DNA of 35,628 nucleotides from Bacteroidales bacterium (lineage in GTDB: Bacteria; Bacteroidota; Bacteroidia; Bacteroidales; Prolixibacteraceae). The DNA lies in assembly GCA_012719495.1 (NCBI GenBank), contig JAAYAG010000062.1, forward strand, positions 1 to 35,628. Reading direction: 5' to 3'. Shown here one piece after another: positions 24,601 to 33,511 of the stretch (position 1 is the stretch's first letter; the number at the start of each line of letters is the position of its first letter). Below the pieces are notes generated by a model. The model was not told where the DNA came from. It worked only from the letters and a program-made list of their open reading frames with translations, and made no database searches. A program made the translations under genes and the position numbers.

Positions 24601-27260
24601 GAGTTGACAAACAAGGAGTTACCCGACACAATAGTATCGGCAGTGTATCCATAGGCCGACAACCAAATTTTTGTGGTTGTTCCCCAACCTCCGGTTACAT
24701 TTAACTGAACCTCGGCTTGCTCTCCCCAACATTTAATCGGATTCAAAATTGTTGAACTAACAACCATTTGTTCGGCAGGTTCCTTAACTTCAATATTGGT
24801 AGGCGGGTTCTGAGCAAAACAACCATTTTTATCTTTGATGGTCATGTTATAAATTCCTGCAGGAATATTATAGAATTCAATAACGCCATCAGAAGAGCGT
24901 TGAATTTTATCGCCTAACTGCACTTCGTAGCGTCCTGGAGTTCCACCAGTTACAGTGATCGATACACGCCCGTTATCTTTTTCCCTACAGGTTTCGTCAA
25001 TTACAACAGGTAAACCTACTACCAACGGAGTTGGCTGAAATGCAGTAACATATACATCGTTTTCGCAACCATAGTTATCGTTAACAATAATCCGGTTCTG
25101 GTATCCGGTAACCGAAGCGCTTAACCCGGTAGTAATATCAACACTGTTTCCAGTGATAGGAACATCGACAACGGTGGTTCCTTCAATCGTATAAGTATAT
25201 GGTGCTTCTCCACTTAATGATAATGTTGTGTGTACCGGGTCGCCATCGCACAATAAGTTAATGGTATCGATATCGGCAGTAACCACCAGCTTGCGTCGGT
25301 CTTGAACCTGAAAATTACGGGTTAGCGGTTCACAATTCAGATCGCTCCAAATTTTTAGTGTATAGGATCCGGCAACCAAGCCGCTAAAGGGTACTACCCC
25401 TTGACCAGTTTTCGTTTCAACAGGAGTTGTTTCGCTCCCTTTGTATAAATCGTAGGTCATCATTGAAGTGCTGCCTCCAATCGCCTGAACATCCAAACTA
25501 GCTGTTTCACCATTACATACAATAGTTGTAAGGTCAAATTGTTGTATTGTGATCGGGTCGGGTGCATCTATTTCAATATTGGGAATGCTTTTTGAGCAAT
25601 TGTTTGCATCACGAACAAAAACATCGTAAATACCTTTTTCTAACGAACCAATAACCAAGTCAGCAGTTGTTGGCCTTCTTTCACGAAGAGTGGTAGGAGA
25701 TCCGGATAAAGATAAATCGTAGTTATATCCTCCAACACCTCCTGCAATCGAGATGTTAATCTCGCCATCGTTCCCCAACGGACAAGTAACATTTTTATCG
25801 CTAGCTGTGTTATGTGTTACAATCATTTCAGGTACAGCAAGAATATCTACTGTAACTTTTTCTGTTTCACAGAGATTGAAATCTTTTGCATAAACCTCAT
25901 AGGTACCCACAGGCTTAACCACGTTCGCTGTTGCCAAAGTACCATTTATGTAGTATGTATAAGGTCCGGTCCCTCCCGTGGCACTCATTCTGATGCTTCC
26001 ATCACCACCATAACATAAAGGAGATGTTGCAACAGGAACCGTAGCCCAGGTCACTGGTGTTGCAGGGCCTACAATATTGAAATCGGAACTTTCGTTGCAA
26101 GTGCCAGGATTGTTTTCGTCGACCCAATGTATAGTGTAACTCCCTGCTGATAAGCCAGTAAAAGAGAAACTACTACCATAATTAATAAATCCACTTTCGG
26201 GATCATCGGGAATTCCGTTTTTATTGTCGAATACAACCTTTACCCTACGTGAAGCATTGCCTCCATTTACGGTAACCCGAACATCGGTAACGTAGTTACT
26301 GCAGTTCAAAGCCAAGGGTGAAGATTTATCAGTAGAAATTGTAACCAGATTAAATTCTTCAATCGTGAAATTTTCTGTTTTTGTGTCAGCAGGACAACTT
26401 CTCCGGGTTACTGTAACCGCATAATTACCTGCATCGAGGTTTGTATAACGATAATTGGTGTGGGTATAATTAGTACGGTTATTACTTGTATTCCTTACCA
26501 CGATATCAAATGGATCGGCAGGCAAGTTATTAAGCTGAACTGTAGCAAATTGATTTTCACATTGAATCTGACTAATAACTGTATGTGTGAAGTTTATAGG
26601 CACAAGGTCTGGAAAAGTAATCGAACCATTATAGTTTTTGGGGCAATTATTAGCATCGGTTAACATTAATGAATATGTTCCACCAGTTAAACCAGTAAAT
26701 ATACCTGTTTGATTATTAGAAGAACTAATTGAATTTTTATACAATTGAAAATTGTAAGGAGCGACACCACCCGTAGCATCAAAATCCAACGTTCCTGTTT
26801 GTCCGCTACATTGGGGATAAACAACACTTGACGAATTTAAAGAAACAACAATATCAGCAGGATTTACAAGAGTTGTTGTATTGATGGTAGAAACTTTAGG
26901 AGTATAACTGTCTTCAACATACACTTCATAAGTTCCTTCAGATAGCCCGGGTATTGTAAAAGTCGTTAGAGTAGACGTTTGCTCTGCACTCCAAATTGGA
27001 GCACCAAACTTTCTGTATTTATAACGATAAGGCGGAGCAGGAGTACTTGTAGTTATAACCACCTGGATGCTTCCATTGCTTTCGCCAAAGCATTTAGGGT
27101 GAACTGGAGTTAATTGAATAGCAATAGCCTGTGGAGCTAACGCAGATTTCTCTTTCCCGGTGTTTGTTGCAGCAGTTAGTGAATCCGGAGCGGCCCCCAT
27201 TGCAGCCCAACCAAAACACGTTACTATAACTACTGCAGCGCTTAATCGCCTTAAAAACAT
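21609..27260 (-). CDS. Giant SprB-repeat surface adhesin with T9SS type B sorting domain
   Basis: The 1883-residue protein has a signal peptide (FLRRLSAAVVIVTCFGWAAM). I count about nineteen SprB-type repeats of ~75-100 residues, each opening with Cys and an NGxI/DGxI-like core ending in GG (CFGESNGSIQV, CYGGDGSIRM, CFGNQNGSIEV). It ends in a gliding-motility-type (type B) sorting domain at about 1790-1883 (DNYDLVFSPNGDNYNDEW to KYGTITLIRGRD). It is exported by Sec and T9SS and probably displayed on the surface as an adhesin or gliding protein. SprB in Flavobacterium is much longer. The porP/sprF partner follows by 21 bases. The repeats are divergent, so recent tandem expansion is not evident. 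Confidence 0.93.
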   Translation of the reverse strand: MFLRRLSAAVVIVTCFGWAAMGAAPDSLTAATNTGKEKSALAPQAIAIQLTPVHPKCFGESNGSIQVVITTSTPAPPYRYKYRKFGAPIWSAEQTSTLTTFTIPGLSEGTYEVYVEDSYTPKVSTINTTTLVNPADIVVSLNSSSVVYPQCSGQTGTLDFDATGGVAPYNFQLYKNSISSSNNQTGIFTGLTGGTYSLMLTDANNCPKNYNGSITFPDLVPINFTHTVISQIQCENQFATVQLNNLPADPFDIVVRNTSNNRTNYTHTNYRYTNLDAGNYAVTVTRRSCPADTKTENFTIEEFNLVTISTDKSSPLALNCSNYVTDVRVTVNGGNASRRVKVVFDNKNGIPDDPESGFINYGSSFSFTGLSAGSYTIHWVDENNPGTCNESSDFNIVGPATPVTWATVPVATSPLCYGGDGSIRMSATGGTGPYTYYINGTLATANVVKPVGTYEVYAKDFNLCETEKVTVDILAVPEMIVTHNTASDKNVTCPLGNDGEINISIAGGVGGYNYDLSLSGSPTTLRERRPTTADLVIGSLEKGIYDVFVRDANNCSKSIPNIEIDAPDPITIQQFDLTTIVCNGETASLDVQAIGGSTSMMTYDLYKGSETTPVETKTGQGVVPFSGLVAGSYTLKIWSDLNCEPLTRNFQVQDRRKLVVTADIDTINLLCDGDPVHTTLSLSGEAPYTYTIEGTTVVDVPITGNSVDITTGLSASVTGYQNRIIVNDNYGCENDVYVTAFQPTPLVVGLPVVIDETCREKDNGRVSITVTGGTPGRYEVQLGDKIQRSSDGVIEFYNIPAGIYNMTIKDKNGCFAQNPPTNIEVKEPAEQMVVSSTILNPIKCWGEQAEVQLNVTGGWGTTTKIWLSAYGYTADTIVSGNSLFVNSSSYTINARNNDGCTATAPLNVSQPFQLRLQVTEKKNVSCNGFDDARIVIKATGGTQPYSWDLVGSGKPLTQFAGSAGTAIIENEIEAGVYPLLVSDVNNCISNEVQVTITEPDPVVFTVRQGNPTDSVDCYGGNDGQFVLAANGGNPGGYRSYIAPLNGTEADAAYPTIANLTAGVYTLRVSDISGCFSEEKLDTIHQPDEIIINSASIVDSVLCFGNQNGSIEVDAVGGLPYGLQYKLTGVDFQNSNVNKNYQNSALIEGLRGGNYYVYVRNSKGNCEQKFAQKITVVNPDSVFIRKINKLDVTCHNMQNGSVFLEGEGGTGMLTYQLVGAPSRISPNPNTTGRFESLGEVNQPSTTYNYRVEDRNGCYKNGNFSIINPEELVFSLIESHQVYCNNQSNGWIIAKAVGGMGSYTYKNDLAAADTIQINRGEYENLNDNRVKILKLAGGQYQPMVIDKNGCTDTISTQVTIVNPPPLKIAMVTPGEKRCYDSKDDSTIIVLHEADFGTRGEYTYTIDNWKRTITTKELEAVFVNLRDTMIYAQVKDTMGCVATWEDLVLEWPEAFNVTINKLPITCWDNQYGRLALEIEGGIQPYYFGVDDIAFANPVIVEKEVPGDVVLDTIVGKPENRYFYMNVNTDIYVKDAHNCIAYNTPNTNTQNPYFYRQYVWEPVDTFEVLRVITTAPNCNYEDAQISVVANDKGVPSYTYWAEFPNGENVDSTSERSILKVKPDEILLWNVADLNKCIARIDPNKFPQGRKIYIPANADTIEVNYTINDDERPECPFTKDGIVRVDVKGFAEEGVEVRIFKTDSTFLNFNPFDPSHTYVITPEERDSFYYYEKENELTGEIVYGDTLYIVNNDSIDYLFEVGNYYIEYEDIKTGCFVTTTFTVDPQDTICPDNYDLVFSPNGDNYNDEWILNNLDLKNASLKIFNSEGELVYHFPKGGLGFASGGLKWRGFDDKDRPVPAGTYMYVYYMDAVDTKVKYGTITLIRGRD

Positions 27261-27339
27261 ATTTATCGTTTAAATAGTTTTGTTCGTAAAAGGTTTCTTT
27301 ATATGGTTTGAGTAATAATTACCTCGTTGAATTAGCTCG

Positions 27340-27371
27340 CTAAGATAATCATCGCTTAAAATAAACACAAA
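27340..27371 (-). promoter_or_regulatory. Promoter of the SprB-like adhesin operon
   Basis: On the minus strand TTTG (27371-27368), 20 bases, then TATCTTAG (27347-27340) is one mismatch from TTTG-N20-TAnnTTTG. It would leave a leader of about 75 bases before the ATG at 27260. Confidence 0.4.
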
Positions 27372-27802
27372 AAAATGTTAAATATTGTTATTTGGAAAAA
27401 AAATTTAACACAACGCTATCGCTCATTTCTCAGTGCTAGTAACAAAAATATTGATTTTTGACATATTAGAGCACTTTTCATCATTTTTTTTTCAATAATA
27501 GCTGTTATACTCAAAATATTGATTGAATTAAGGATAGAATTATTATTAAATAGTACATTATTAAATATTTATATTTAGATTTACATTGCTTTAATTTACT
27601 ATTTCCCGCATTGGCAAATACACAAGCGAAGATTAAAAAATAGAATCTTTGTAATAAGATAAAGAAGCCAGAAATCCGCAATGCGAAAAAGTATAAAAAG
27701 AGATTAGTGCTTGTCAAATTGAAAAAATATAGTCCATACAATATATTATAAATAACAAGCAATTATGAAAATCGATACTCCTTAAAAGAAAGCGTCCAAG
27801 TA

Positions 27803-27833
27803 TTGACCCGATGGAATAATATTTGCATTTTTG
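27803..27833 (+). promoter_or_regulatory. Promoter of the TlpA-like gene
   Basis: TTG (27803-27805), 20 bases, then CATTTTTG (27826-27833) is one mismatch from the Bacteroidota consensus. The ATG follows 22 bases after the -7 box. Confidence 0.4.
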
Positions 27834-27854
27834 TGACCGTTTATAAAAATCGTT

Positions 27855-29261
27855 ATGAGAAAAAGATTCTTTTTAGGTATAATGCTGGTATTATCAAGCT
27901 TAGCCACAAAAGCAGAAGGATACTCCATTACATTGAATTGGCAAGGAATTGGAGATACAACGGTATTTTTGGCTCACTATTTCGATGCTAAAATTTATAT
28001 CGACGATACCACAAAATTGGATCAAGCGGGCAAGGGAGCATTCACCGGTGAAAAAAAACTTCGCGAAGGTTTGTATGTTTTGTACCTTAATCAGAAAGTC
28101 TATATCGACATATTGATCGGTGCCGATCAGGAATTCAACGTTTCGACTACGATTGCTAGTCCGCACACCGACATCAGAATCAGCGGAGCCGACGAGAGCG
28201 CAAGGTTTTTAGAATATCAGGAATTTCTCAGAAAAAGCACCAATGAACGAAATCAGCTTACAAAACAATTTCAGGAAGCAGATTCGTTACAAAAAATCGA
28301 AATCAACAAAAAATACGAGGAGACCGACAAAAAAGTACTGGCGCATATCACATCGGAAGCAAATAAATACCCAGGCTCAATGTACTCAACCTTCCTGAAA
28401 CTAACTCAGGCAGTGGAAGTGCCCAAACTCGATCTCGACAGAAAAAGCCCACAATACGATTCCATTACGTGGTTCCATTATTACAACTACAATCGTGACC
28501 ATTTTTTCGATTATGTTGACTTTTCGGATGAAAGAATACTGGTCACTCCCCTGCTCCAGCCTAAACTAGATAACTACTTCAACAAAGTTCTCGTTCAATC
28601 GCCCGATTCTGTAATTCCTCAAGCACTGAAAATCATTAACCGTTCGAAAAAGAACCAGAATGTTTATCAATATGTTAGTCAATTTCTGATTAACAATAGC
28701 CTTCAATCAAAAATAATGGGTATGGATGCCGTTTTTGTAGCTATTGCCGATAAAGTATATCTCTCGGGCGAAGCCACATGGGCAGATACCACAATATTAA
28801 AAAAAGTTGCAGAAGAGGCTTTTCTTATCCGCCAGAACATCATTGGAAAAGTTGCCCCTGAATTAGTTATGGAAAACATATCCGGAGAAATAGAAAGCCT
28901 GCACCAATTGCAGAACGATTTCACAATTTTGCTCTTCTGGGAGCCAAACTGTGGGCACTGTAAAAAAGAAGTTCCTGAATTATATGAAAAAGTTTACAGT
29001 AAATATCTGAATTACAATATTGAATTTATTGCAGTAAACATCAGCGACAATAAAAAAGAATGGACTGATTTTGTGGAAGAGCATGAGCTGGTGGGCTGGC
29101 ATCATTGGTGGGATGTAAGCAACCAATCACTTTTCAGATATAAATACAATGTAAAATCAACCCCTCTTCTTTATGTACTCGATAAAGAGAAGAAAATAAT
29201 AGCAAAAAAAATCGATATCAATACGCTTATAACACTTCTCGATACGTTACTCAAAAAATAA
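27855..29261 (+). CDS. TlpA-like thioredoxin-fold exported protein (DUF5106-type N-domain)
   Basis: The 468-residue protein starts with a signal peptide (MRKRFFLGIMLVLSSLATKA). The N-terminal ~100 residues resemble DUF4369-like beta domains (SITLNWQGIGDTTVFLAHYF). A helical middle (SARFLEYQEFLRKSTNERNQL to FFDYVDFSDERILVTPLL) resembles DUF5106. The C-terminal third is a TlpA/ResA thioredoxin fold with active site CGHC near residue 366 (LLFWEPNCGHCKKEVPEL) and a cis-Pro region (YNVKSTPLLYVLD). Such proteins are periplasmic thiol oxidoreductases or peroxidase-like reductases; substrates are mostly unknown. It has its own promoter and is followed by a kinase gene after 83 bases. Confidence 0.87.
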   Translation: MRKRFFLGIMLVLSSLATKAEGYSITLNWQGIGDTTVFLAHYFDAKIYIDDTTKLDQAGKGAFTGEKKLREGLYVLYLNQKVYIDILIGADQEFNVSTTIASPHTDIRISGADESARFLEYQEFLRKSTNERNQLTKQFQEADSLQKIEINKKYEETDKKVLAHITSEANKYPGSMYSTFLKLTQAVEVPKLDLDRKSPQYDSITWFHYYNYNRDHFFDYVDFSDERILVTPLLQPKLDNYFNKVLVQSPDSVIPQALKIINRSKKNQNVYQYVSQFLINNSLQSKIMGMDAVFVAIADKVYLSGEATWADTTILKKVAEEAFLIRQNIIGKVAPELVMENISGEIESLHQLQNDFTILLFWEPNCGHCKKEVPELYEKVYSKYLNYNIEFIAVNISDNKKEWTDFVEEHELVGWHHWWDVSNQSLFRYKYNVKSTPLLYVLDKEKKIIAKKIDINTLITLLDTLLKK

Positions 29262-29344
29262 CCAACATTCATCAAAAAACGTTAATCAGCTATTGTAATA
29301 TTGTTAAATTAATTTTTTCTTTAAAGAAGTTTTAAATTCGATTC

Positions 29345-31168
29345 ATGGATCAAAAAGAAATATTTAATCAGTTACCGGTTGCCCTTATTGCAATCAACAT
29401 GAACTCAAAGGTTTTGACTACAAACAAAGCTTGCGAGAATTTTTTGGGAACAGGAATCGATAGCATTGAAAAGCTTGCCTCCATTACACTTGCCGGAGGA
29501 AAATATACCGAAATTCCAGAACACCCCATTGAAATATCCGGGAGCATCAAGAATAAAGAAGGTAAAGTTGTTCAGGTCTCGTTCACTTACTCGCATATCG
29601 ATGCCGAGACACTGCTGATAACCTTGCAACCTTTCAAATTGAATGTTCCGCAATTGTTCAAAAACCCCGATTACAGGAATATTTTCAATGAAGCACCGTT
29701 TGGGATAATTATAAAAAACACCACGAGCAACGAAACATTGTGGGTATCGCCTTACCTTGTCGGCAAAATTGGATACACTGCACAGGAAATTGCCAACATA
29801 TCATGGGAAGAACTCACTTACGATGAGGATGTTCCCAAACAGCAATCGCTAATCAACAAACTAAATGAGAACAACCTGACTTCATTCTTTCTCGAAAAAA
29901 GAATGATTTCGAAAACAGGTAAAATATACTGGTTCTCTGAATATGTCAGAAATTTTCAACACAATGGTGCAAGCTATATGTTTATTATCCTGCGCGATAT
30001 TTCGAATGAAAAAGAAATTGAAGCCGAATTACAACGGGCTAAATATAAAGTAGAAGAAGCAGAGCACCTTAAGTCTGCTTTTCTCGACAACCTCCCGCAT
30101 GAAATACGCACCCCCCTGCATGCCATTACTGGTTTTACAAGTCTGTTGAGCGAAGCCGATCTGACGTTTGAAGAACGTCAGGAATACGTAAAATTCATTC
30201 AGGACAGCAGCAACGATATCCTGAATCTGATGGACAACATCATCGAAATTGCGAAACTCGAAACGAACCAAATAAAACCAAAAAAAGAAAAATGCTACAT
30301 CAACAGCATTATCGACAAATTACAAATAGACGCTGAGTCGAAAATAGTCATCCTGGAGAAACCACATCTTGAAATACGTATTACGAAAGGAAATTTCGAT
30401 CCACAATTCATGATCTATTCCGATCCTGAACGGATATACCAAATTATGACCCATTTACTGAACAATGCACTCAAGTTTACAGAAAAAGGGTTTATTGAAT
30501 TAGGCTACAGCAATCTGAATAACAACAAAATAGAATTTTTCGTTAAAGATTCGGGTATCGGTATACCTTTCGATCAACAAGAAATAATTTTCCGTAAATT
30601 TGGGAAATCGGGGAACATCAACACGAATAAAAACAGGGGAACCGGGCTGGGTCTTGCCCTTTCGAAGAAGCTTGTAGAATTACTAAACGGAGAAATAAAA
30701 GTAGAGTCGGAAGAAGGCACAGGCAGTACATTTTCGTTCCAGCTTCCCATTGAAAAAGAACAAAAAATTTCCATTTCAAAGCCCTCTGTATTTGGCAACA
30801 TCAACTGGAGCTCTAAAACAATTTTAGTAGCCGAAGATACCGAGTCGAATTACTTTTTTATCGAAGCCTTTCTTGAACGGACAAAAGTAAACTTATTATG
30901 GGCTAAAAACGGGGTCGAAGCTATAAAAATGTTCACAGAAAATAATGTGAATCTGATTCTTATGGATATTATGATGCCCGAGAAAGATGGATACGACACA
31001 ACCCGCGAAATAAAACTCGTCAACCCTGATATTCCCATTATTGCGCAAACAGCCCTCGCTCTGCCCGACGACGAAGAAAAGTGCTATGCTGCAGGGTGTG
31101 ACTTTGTATTGATAAAGCCTATAAACAGCGATGACTTAATCGCAACGATCAAGCGTTTTATTCTATAG
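29345..31168 (+). CDS. Hybrid histidine kinase (PAS-HisKA-HATPase-REC)
   Basis: The 607-residue protein lacks membrane segments and is probably cytoplasmic. Domains in order: an N-terminal PAS-like region (about 5-90), a PAS domain with PAC (about 105-230; APFGIIIKNT, ISWEELTYDEDVPK, FIILRDIS), a HisKA domain with NLPHEIRTPLHAI (His near 252), a HATPase with LLNNALKFTEKG, DSGIGIPFDQQEIIFRKF and GTGLGLALSKKLVELL, and a receiver domain (ILVAEDTESNYFFIE, LMDIMMPEKDG with phospho-Asp near 540, and DFVLIKPIN). No DNA-binding output is fused, and no partner regulator is adjacent, so the signal and target are unknown. Confidence 0.92.
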   Translation: MDQKEIFNQLPVALIAINMNSKVLTTNKACENFLGTGIDSIEKLASITLAGGKYTEIPEHPIEISGSIKNKEGKVVQVSFTYSHIDAETLLITLQPFKLNVPQLFKNPDYRNIFNEAPFGIIIKNTTSNETLWVSPYLVGKIGYTAQEIANISWEELTYDEDVPKQQSLINKLNENNLTSFFLEKRMISKTGKIYWFSEYVRNFQHNGASYMFIILRDISNEKEIEAELQRAKYKVEEAEHLKSAFLDNLPHEIRTPLHAITGFTSLLSEADLTFEERQEYVKFIQDSSNDILNLMDNIIEIAKLETNQIKPKKEKCYINSIIDKLQIDAESKIVILEKPHLEIRITKGNFDPQFMIYSDPERIYQIMTHLLNNALKFTEKGFIELGYSNLNNNKIEFFVKDSGIGIPFDQQEIIFRKFGKSGNINTNKNRGTGLGLALSKKLVELLNGEIKVESEEGTGSTFSFQLPIEKEQKISISKPSVFGNINWSSKTILVAEDTESNYFFIEAFLERTKVNLLWAKNGVEAIKMFTENNVNLILMDIMMPEKDGYDTTREIKLVNPDIPIIAQTALALPDDEEKCYAAGCDFVLIKPINSDDLIATIKRFIL

Positions 31169-31189
31169 ATAGGATTAGTGAAGGTAAAA

Positions 31190-31957
31190 TCACCTGACAA
31201 ACAGCCAATTATTCCCGATAGAATAATAATTACTAAAGTAATAGCCATCTACGTCAAAAGCCTTAAGTTCTTCGGAGGTTTCAATATTGTTTTTTATCAT
31301 GAAACGTACCATCGCACCCCGGGCATGCTTCATGTAAATGGTTATCGACTTTAGTTTTCCCGATCTTTCTTCTTTAAAAACAGGAGTAATAACAGGGTAT
31401 TTCAATTTTGAGAAATTGATAAACGATGACGACTCCAGAGAAGCAAGATTGATTAAGACTTTTTCTCCCGGTGAATTCTCCACAGCCTCATTCAACGAAG
31501 CAGTTATTGTATCAGACCAGAAATCTTTCAAATCAGGCAAAGATGACTCACCTGCTCCCATTTCGAGCCGATATGGCTGAATTAAATCCAAGGGACGCAG
31601 CAGTCCATATAGGCCCGAAAAAATTCGAAGAACCTGCTGAGAATATATTAAATCATCAATTGAGAAATCTCCTGCTTTTAGCCCCCGATAAGCTTCACCA
31701 GTATAAGCCCATACCGCAAATGTTGAATTTTCAGGAGAATGATTGCCATTCCATTGCTGGAAACGCAAAAAATTACGCTCAGCCAACGAATTACTAACCT
31801 TCATCGAAACGGCAATATCGTCGCAACTAAGCTTGCGGAGTTCCCGCATAAGCTTTTCTGCCTTGGGAGTAAACTTAGGCAGGGAAAAAAGGCCGATAAC
31901 CTTATCTCCGCCTGCATTATCCAACATATCTTTCGATGGAGATAAAATAGCAAGCAT
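31190..31957 (-). CDS. yaaA: Peroxide stress protein YaaA (DUF328/UPF0246)
   Basis: The 255-residue protein matches YaaA in length and landmarks: MLAILSPSKDM at the start, FTPKAEKLMRELRKLS, RNFLRFQQWN, VWAYTGEAYRGLKAGDF, LRIFSGLYGLLRPLDLIQPYRLEMG, and a C-terminal HARGAMVRFMI then FDVDGYYF. In E. coli YaaA limits free iron and DNA damage during peroxide stress. It begins 5 bases after the rlmD stop, so it is likely translated from the rlmD transcript, and it converges with the histidine kinase. Confidence 0.93.
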   Translation of the reverse strand: MLAILSPSKDMLDNAGGDKVIGLFSLPKFTPKAEKLMRELRKLSCDDIAVSMKVSNSLAERNFLRFQQWNGNHSPENSTFAVWAYTGEAYRGLKAGDFSIDDLIYSQQVLRIFSGLYGLLRPLDLIQPYRLEMGAGESSLPDLKDFWSDTITASLNEAVENSPGEKVLINLASLESSSFINFSKLKYPVITPVFKEERSGKLKSITIYMKHARGAMVRFMIKNNIETSEELKAFDVDGYYFSNYYSIGNNWLFVR

Positions 31958-31962
31958 TATAG

Positions 31963-33372
31963 CTATCGTTTAATTAACAAAACAACATTTTCTACATGAT
32001 GAGTATGCGGAAACATATCGACAGGCTGAACAGCTGCTACCCTATATTTTTCATCGAGCAGCAACAGATCGCGTGCCTGGGTTGCCGGGTTACAGCTGAC
32101 ATAGACAATACGTTTGGGTGCTGCACTAAGGATGGTCTCCACCACCGGGGCATCCATTCCTGCCCGGGGCGGATCGGTAATAATAACATCAGGACGACCA
32201 TGCGTTTCGATAAACGAAGCCGAAAGTACTTTTTTCATATCACCAGCAAAGAAAAGAGTGTTTTCAATACCATTTAATGATGAGTTAATTACTGCATCAT
32301 CAATAGCTTCGGGAACATATTCAATTCCAACAACTTTCTTTGCAAAACGAGCTACAAAATTGGCAATGGTCCCGGTACCCGTATAGAGGTCGTATACAAT
32401 TTCATTTCCAGTGAGCTGAGCAAAATCACGGGCAACTTTATACAAGTTATATGCTTGTTCTGAATTGGTCTGATAGAACGATTTTGGCCCAATTTTAAAA
32501 CGTAAGCCTTCCATTTGTTCGAAAATAAATGCATTCCCTTTGTAGGTAATTATTTCCTGATCAGTTATGGTATCGTTTCCTTTGGTGTTTATTACATACA
32601 AAAGGGACGTTATTCCCGGGAACTTTTCAGTAATCATATTCAGTAAACCCTTACGTTTTTCGACATCTTCCTGATAAAAAACAACAATAAGCATTACCTC
32701 GCCGGTTGATGATGTCCGTATAATAATATTCCTTAAAAAACCCTGCTGATTTCTGATATCAAAAAAATCGAGTCCATTCGACACTGCATATTTCCTAATC
32801 TGATTCCTGATTGCATTCGACAAATCACTCTGAAGCCAACAAGTCTCAATATTCAACACTTTGTCGAAGAGCCCGGGTATGTGAAAGCCAAGCGCCCCTT
32901 CTCGTGCAATATCTCCTTGCCTGCTAATCTCCTCAGTGGTCAACCAACGCTGATTGGAAAAGGTAAACTCTAGTTTATTCCGATAGAAAGTTGTCTTTTC
33001 AGAACCAATAATGGGCGCTATTTCAGGCAATTCAACTTTTCCGATACGGGAGAGCTGATCTGAAACTTGTTTCTGTTTATAAAAAAGTTGTTTTTCGTAA
33101 GGCAGGTTCTGCCATTTGCACCCCCCACAAACACCAAAATGCGTGCAAAAAGGAGTTACCCGATCGTCCGAATAATTGTTAATGCGCACTACTTTTGCCT
33201 CATAAAAACGTTTGCGCTGGCGAGTAACCTGCAAGTCGCATACATCGCCCGGAATCACCTGTGGAACAAATACAACCAAATCATCAACTTTGGCAATGGC
33301 CATACCTTCGGCACCAATATCGGTGATCAACACATTTTCGAAAAACGGTTTATTTTTTCTATTACGCCCCAT
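31963..33372 (-). CDS. rlmD: 23S rRNA (uracil-5-)-methyltransferase, RumA/RlmD type
   Basis: This SAM-dependent enzyme of the RNA m5U methyltransferase family has 469 residues. It opens with a TRAM RNA-binding domain (about 9-65). The [4Fe-4S] cluster cysteines are C76, C82 and C85 (CTHFGVCGGC), with a fourth at about 178 (ETCWLQ). The methyltransferase domain has FYQTNSEQAYNLY, the SAM motif VYDLYTGTGTIANF, IITDPPRAGMD and YVSCNPATQARD, in which the Cys is the nucleophile. E. coli RlmD methylates U1939; in Bacteroidota the exact site may be different (RlmCD-type), so target assignment is less sure than the family. yaaA follows by 5 bases. Confidence 0.92.
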   Translation of the reverse strand: MGRNRKNKPFFENVLITDIGAEGMAIAKVDDLVVFVPQVIPGDVCDLQVTRQRKRFYEAKVVRINNYSDDRVTPFCTHFGVCGGCKWQNLPYEKQLFYKQKQVSDQLSRIGKVELPEIAPIIGSEKTTFYRNKLEFTFSNQRWLTTEEISRQGDIAREGALGFHIPGLFDKVLNIETCWLQSDLSNAIRNQIRKYAVSNGLDFFDIRNQQGFLRNIIIRTSSTGEVMLIVVFYQEDVEKRKGLLNMITEKFPGITSLLYVINTKGNDTITDQEIITYKGNAFIFEQMEGLRFKIGPKSFYQTNSEQAYNLYKVARDFAQLTGNEIVYDLYTGTGTIANFVARFAKKVVGIEYVPEAIDDAVINSSLNGIENTLFFAGDMKKVLSASFIETHGRPDVIITDPPRAGMDAPVVETILSAAPKRIVYVSCNPATQARDLLLLDEKYRVAAVQPVDMFPHTHHVENVVLLIKR

Positions 33373-33469
33373 GACAAAAATTTTGCCCGAAAATAGTAAA
33401 AAGCAGCAGATTGGAGAAATTTGTGTGACAGTATCGTAAAGGAATTAAGCAGTGAGATATAAAAGAAAA

Positions 33470-33490
33470 AGCCGGCAATTCAAACCGGCT
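33470..33490 (-). terminator. Rho-independent terminator after hcp
   Basis: AGCCGG (33470-33475) pairs with CCGGCT (33485-33490) around a 9-base loop. On the minus strand it is followed by TTTTCTTTTAT. It sits 21 bases after the hcp stop. Confidence 0.75.
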
Positions 33491-33511
33491 CTCAGATTCA
33501 ATTTGATCTAA

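Larger units (their letters stand above)
27261..27854. other. Divergent intergenic region, promoters only
   Basis: This AT-rich 594-bp gap separates the SprB-like adhesin (minus) from the TlpA-like gene (plus). It carries a promoter candidate for each. A hydrophobic 83-codon minus-strand frame at 27511-27762 looks like an artefact of the AT-rich sequence. A 7-bp inverted pair CGCATTG/CAATGCG (27607-27613, 27679-27685) has no known role. No RNA gene is recognised. Confidence 0.5.

Noticed and set aside
27511-27762. Hydrophobic 83-codon minus-strand frame
   Set aside because: Very AT-rich, Phe/Leu/Ile/Tyr-dominated composition of the kind produced by AT-rich non-coding DNA. There is no domain, and the protein begins with no clear start context.
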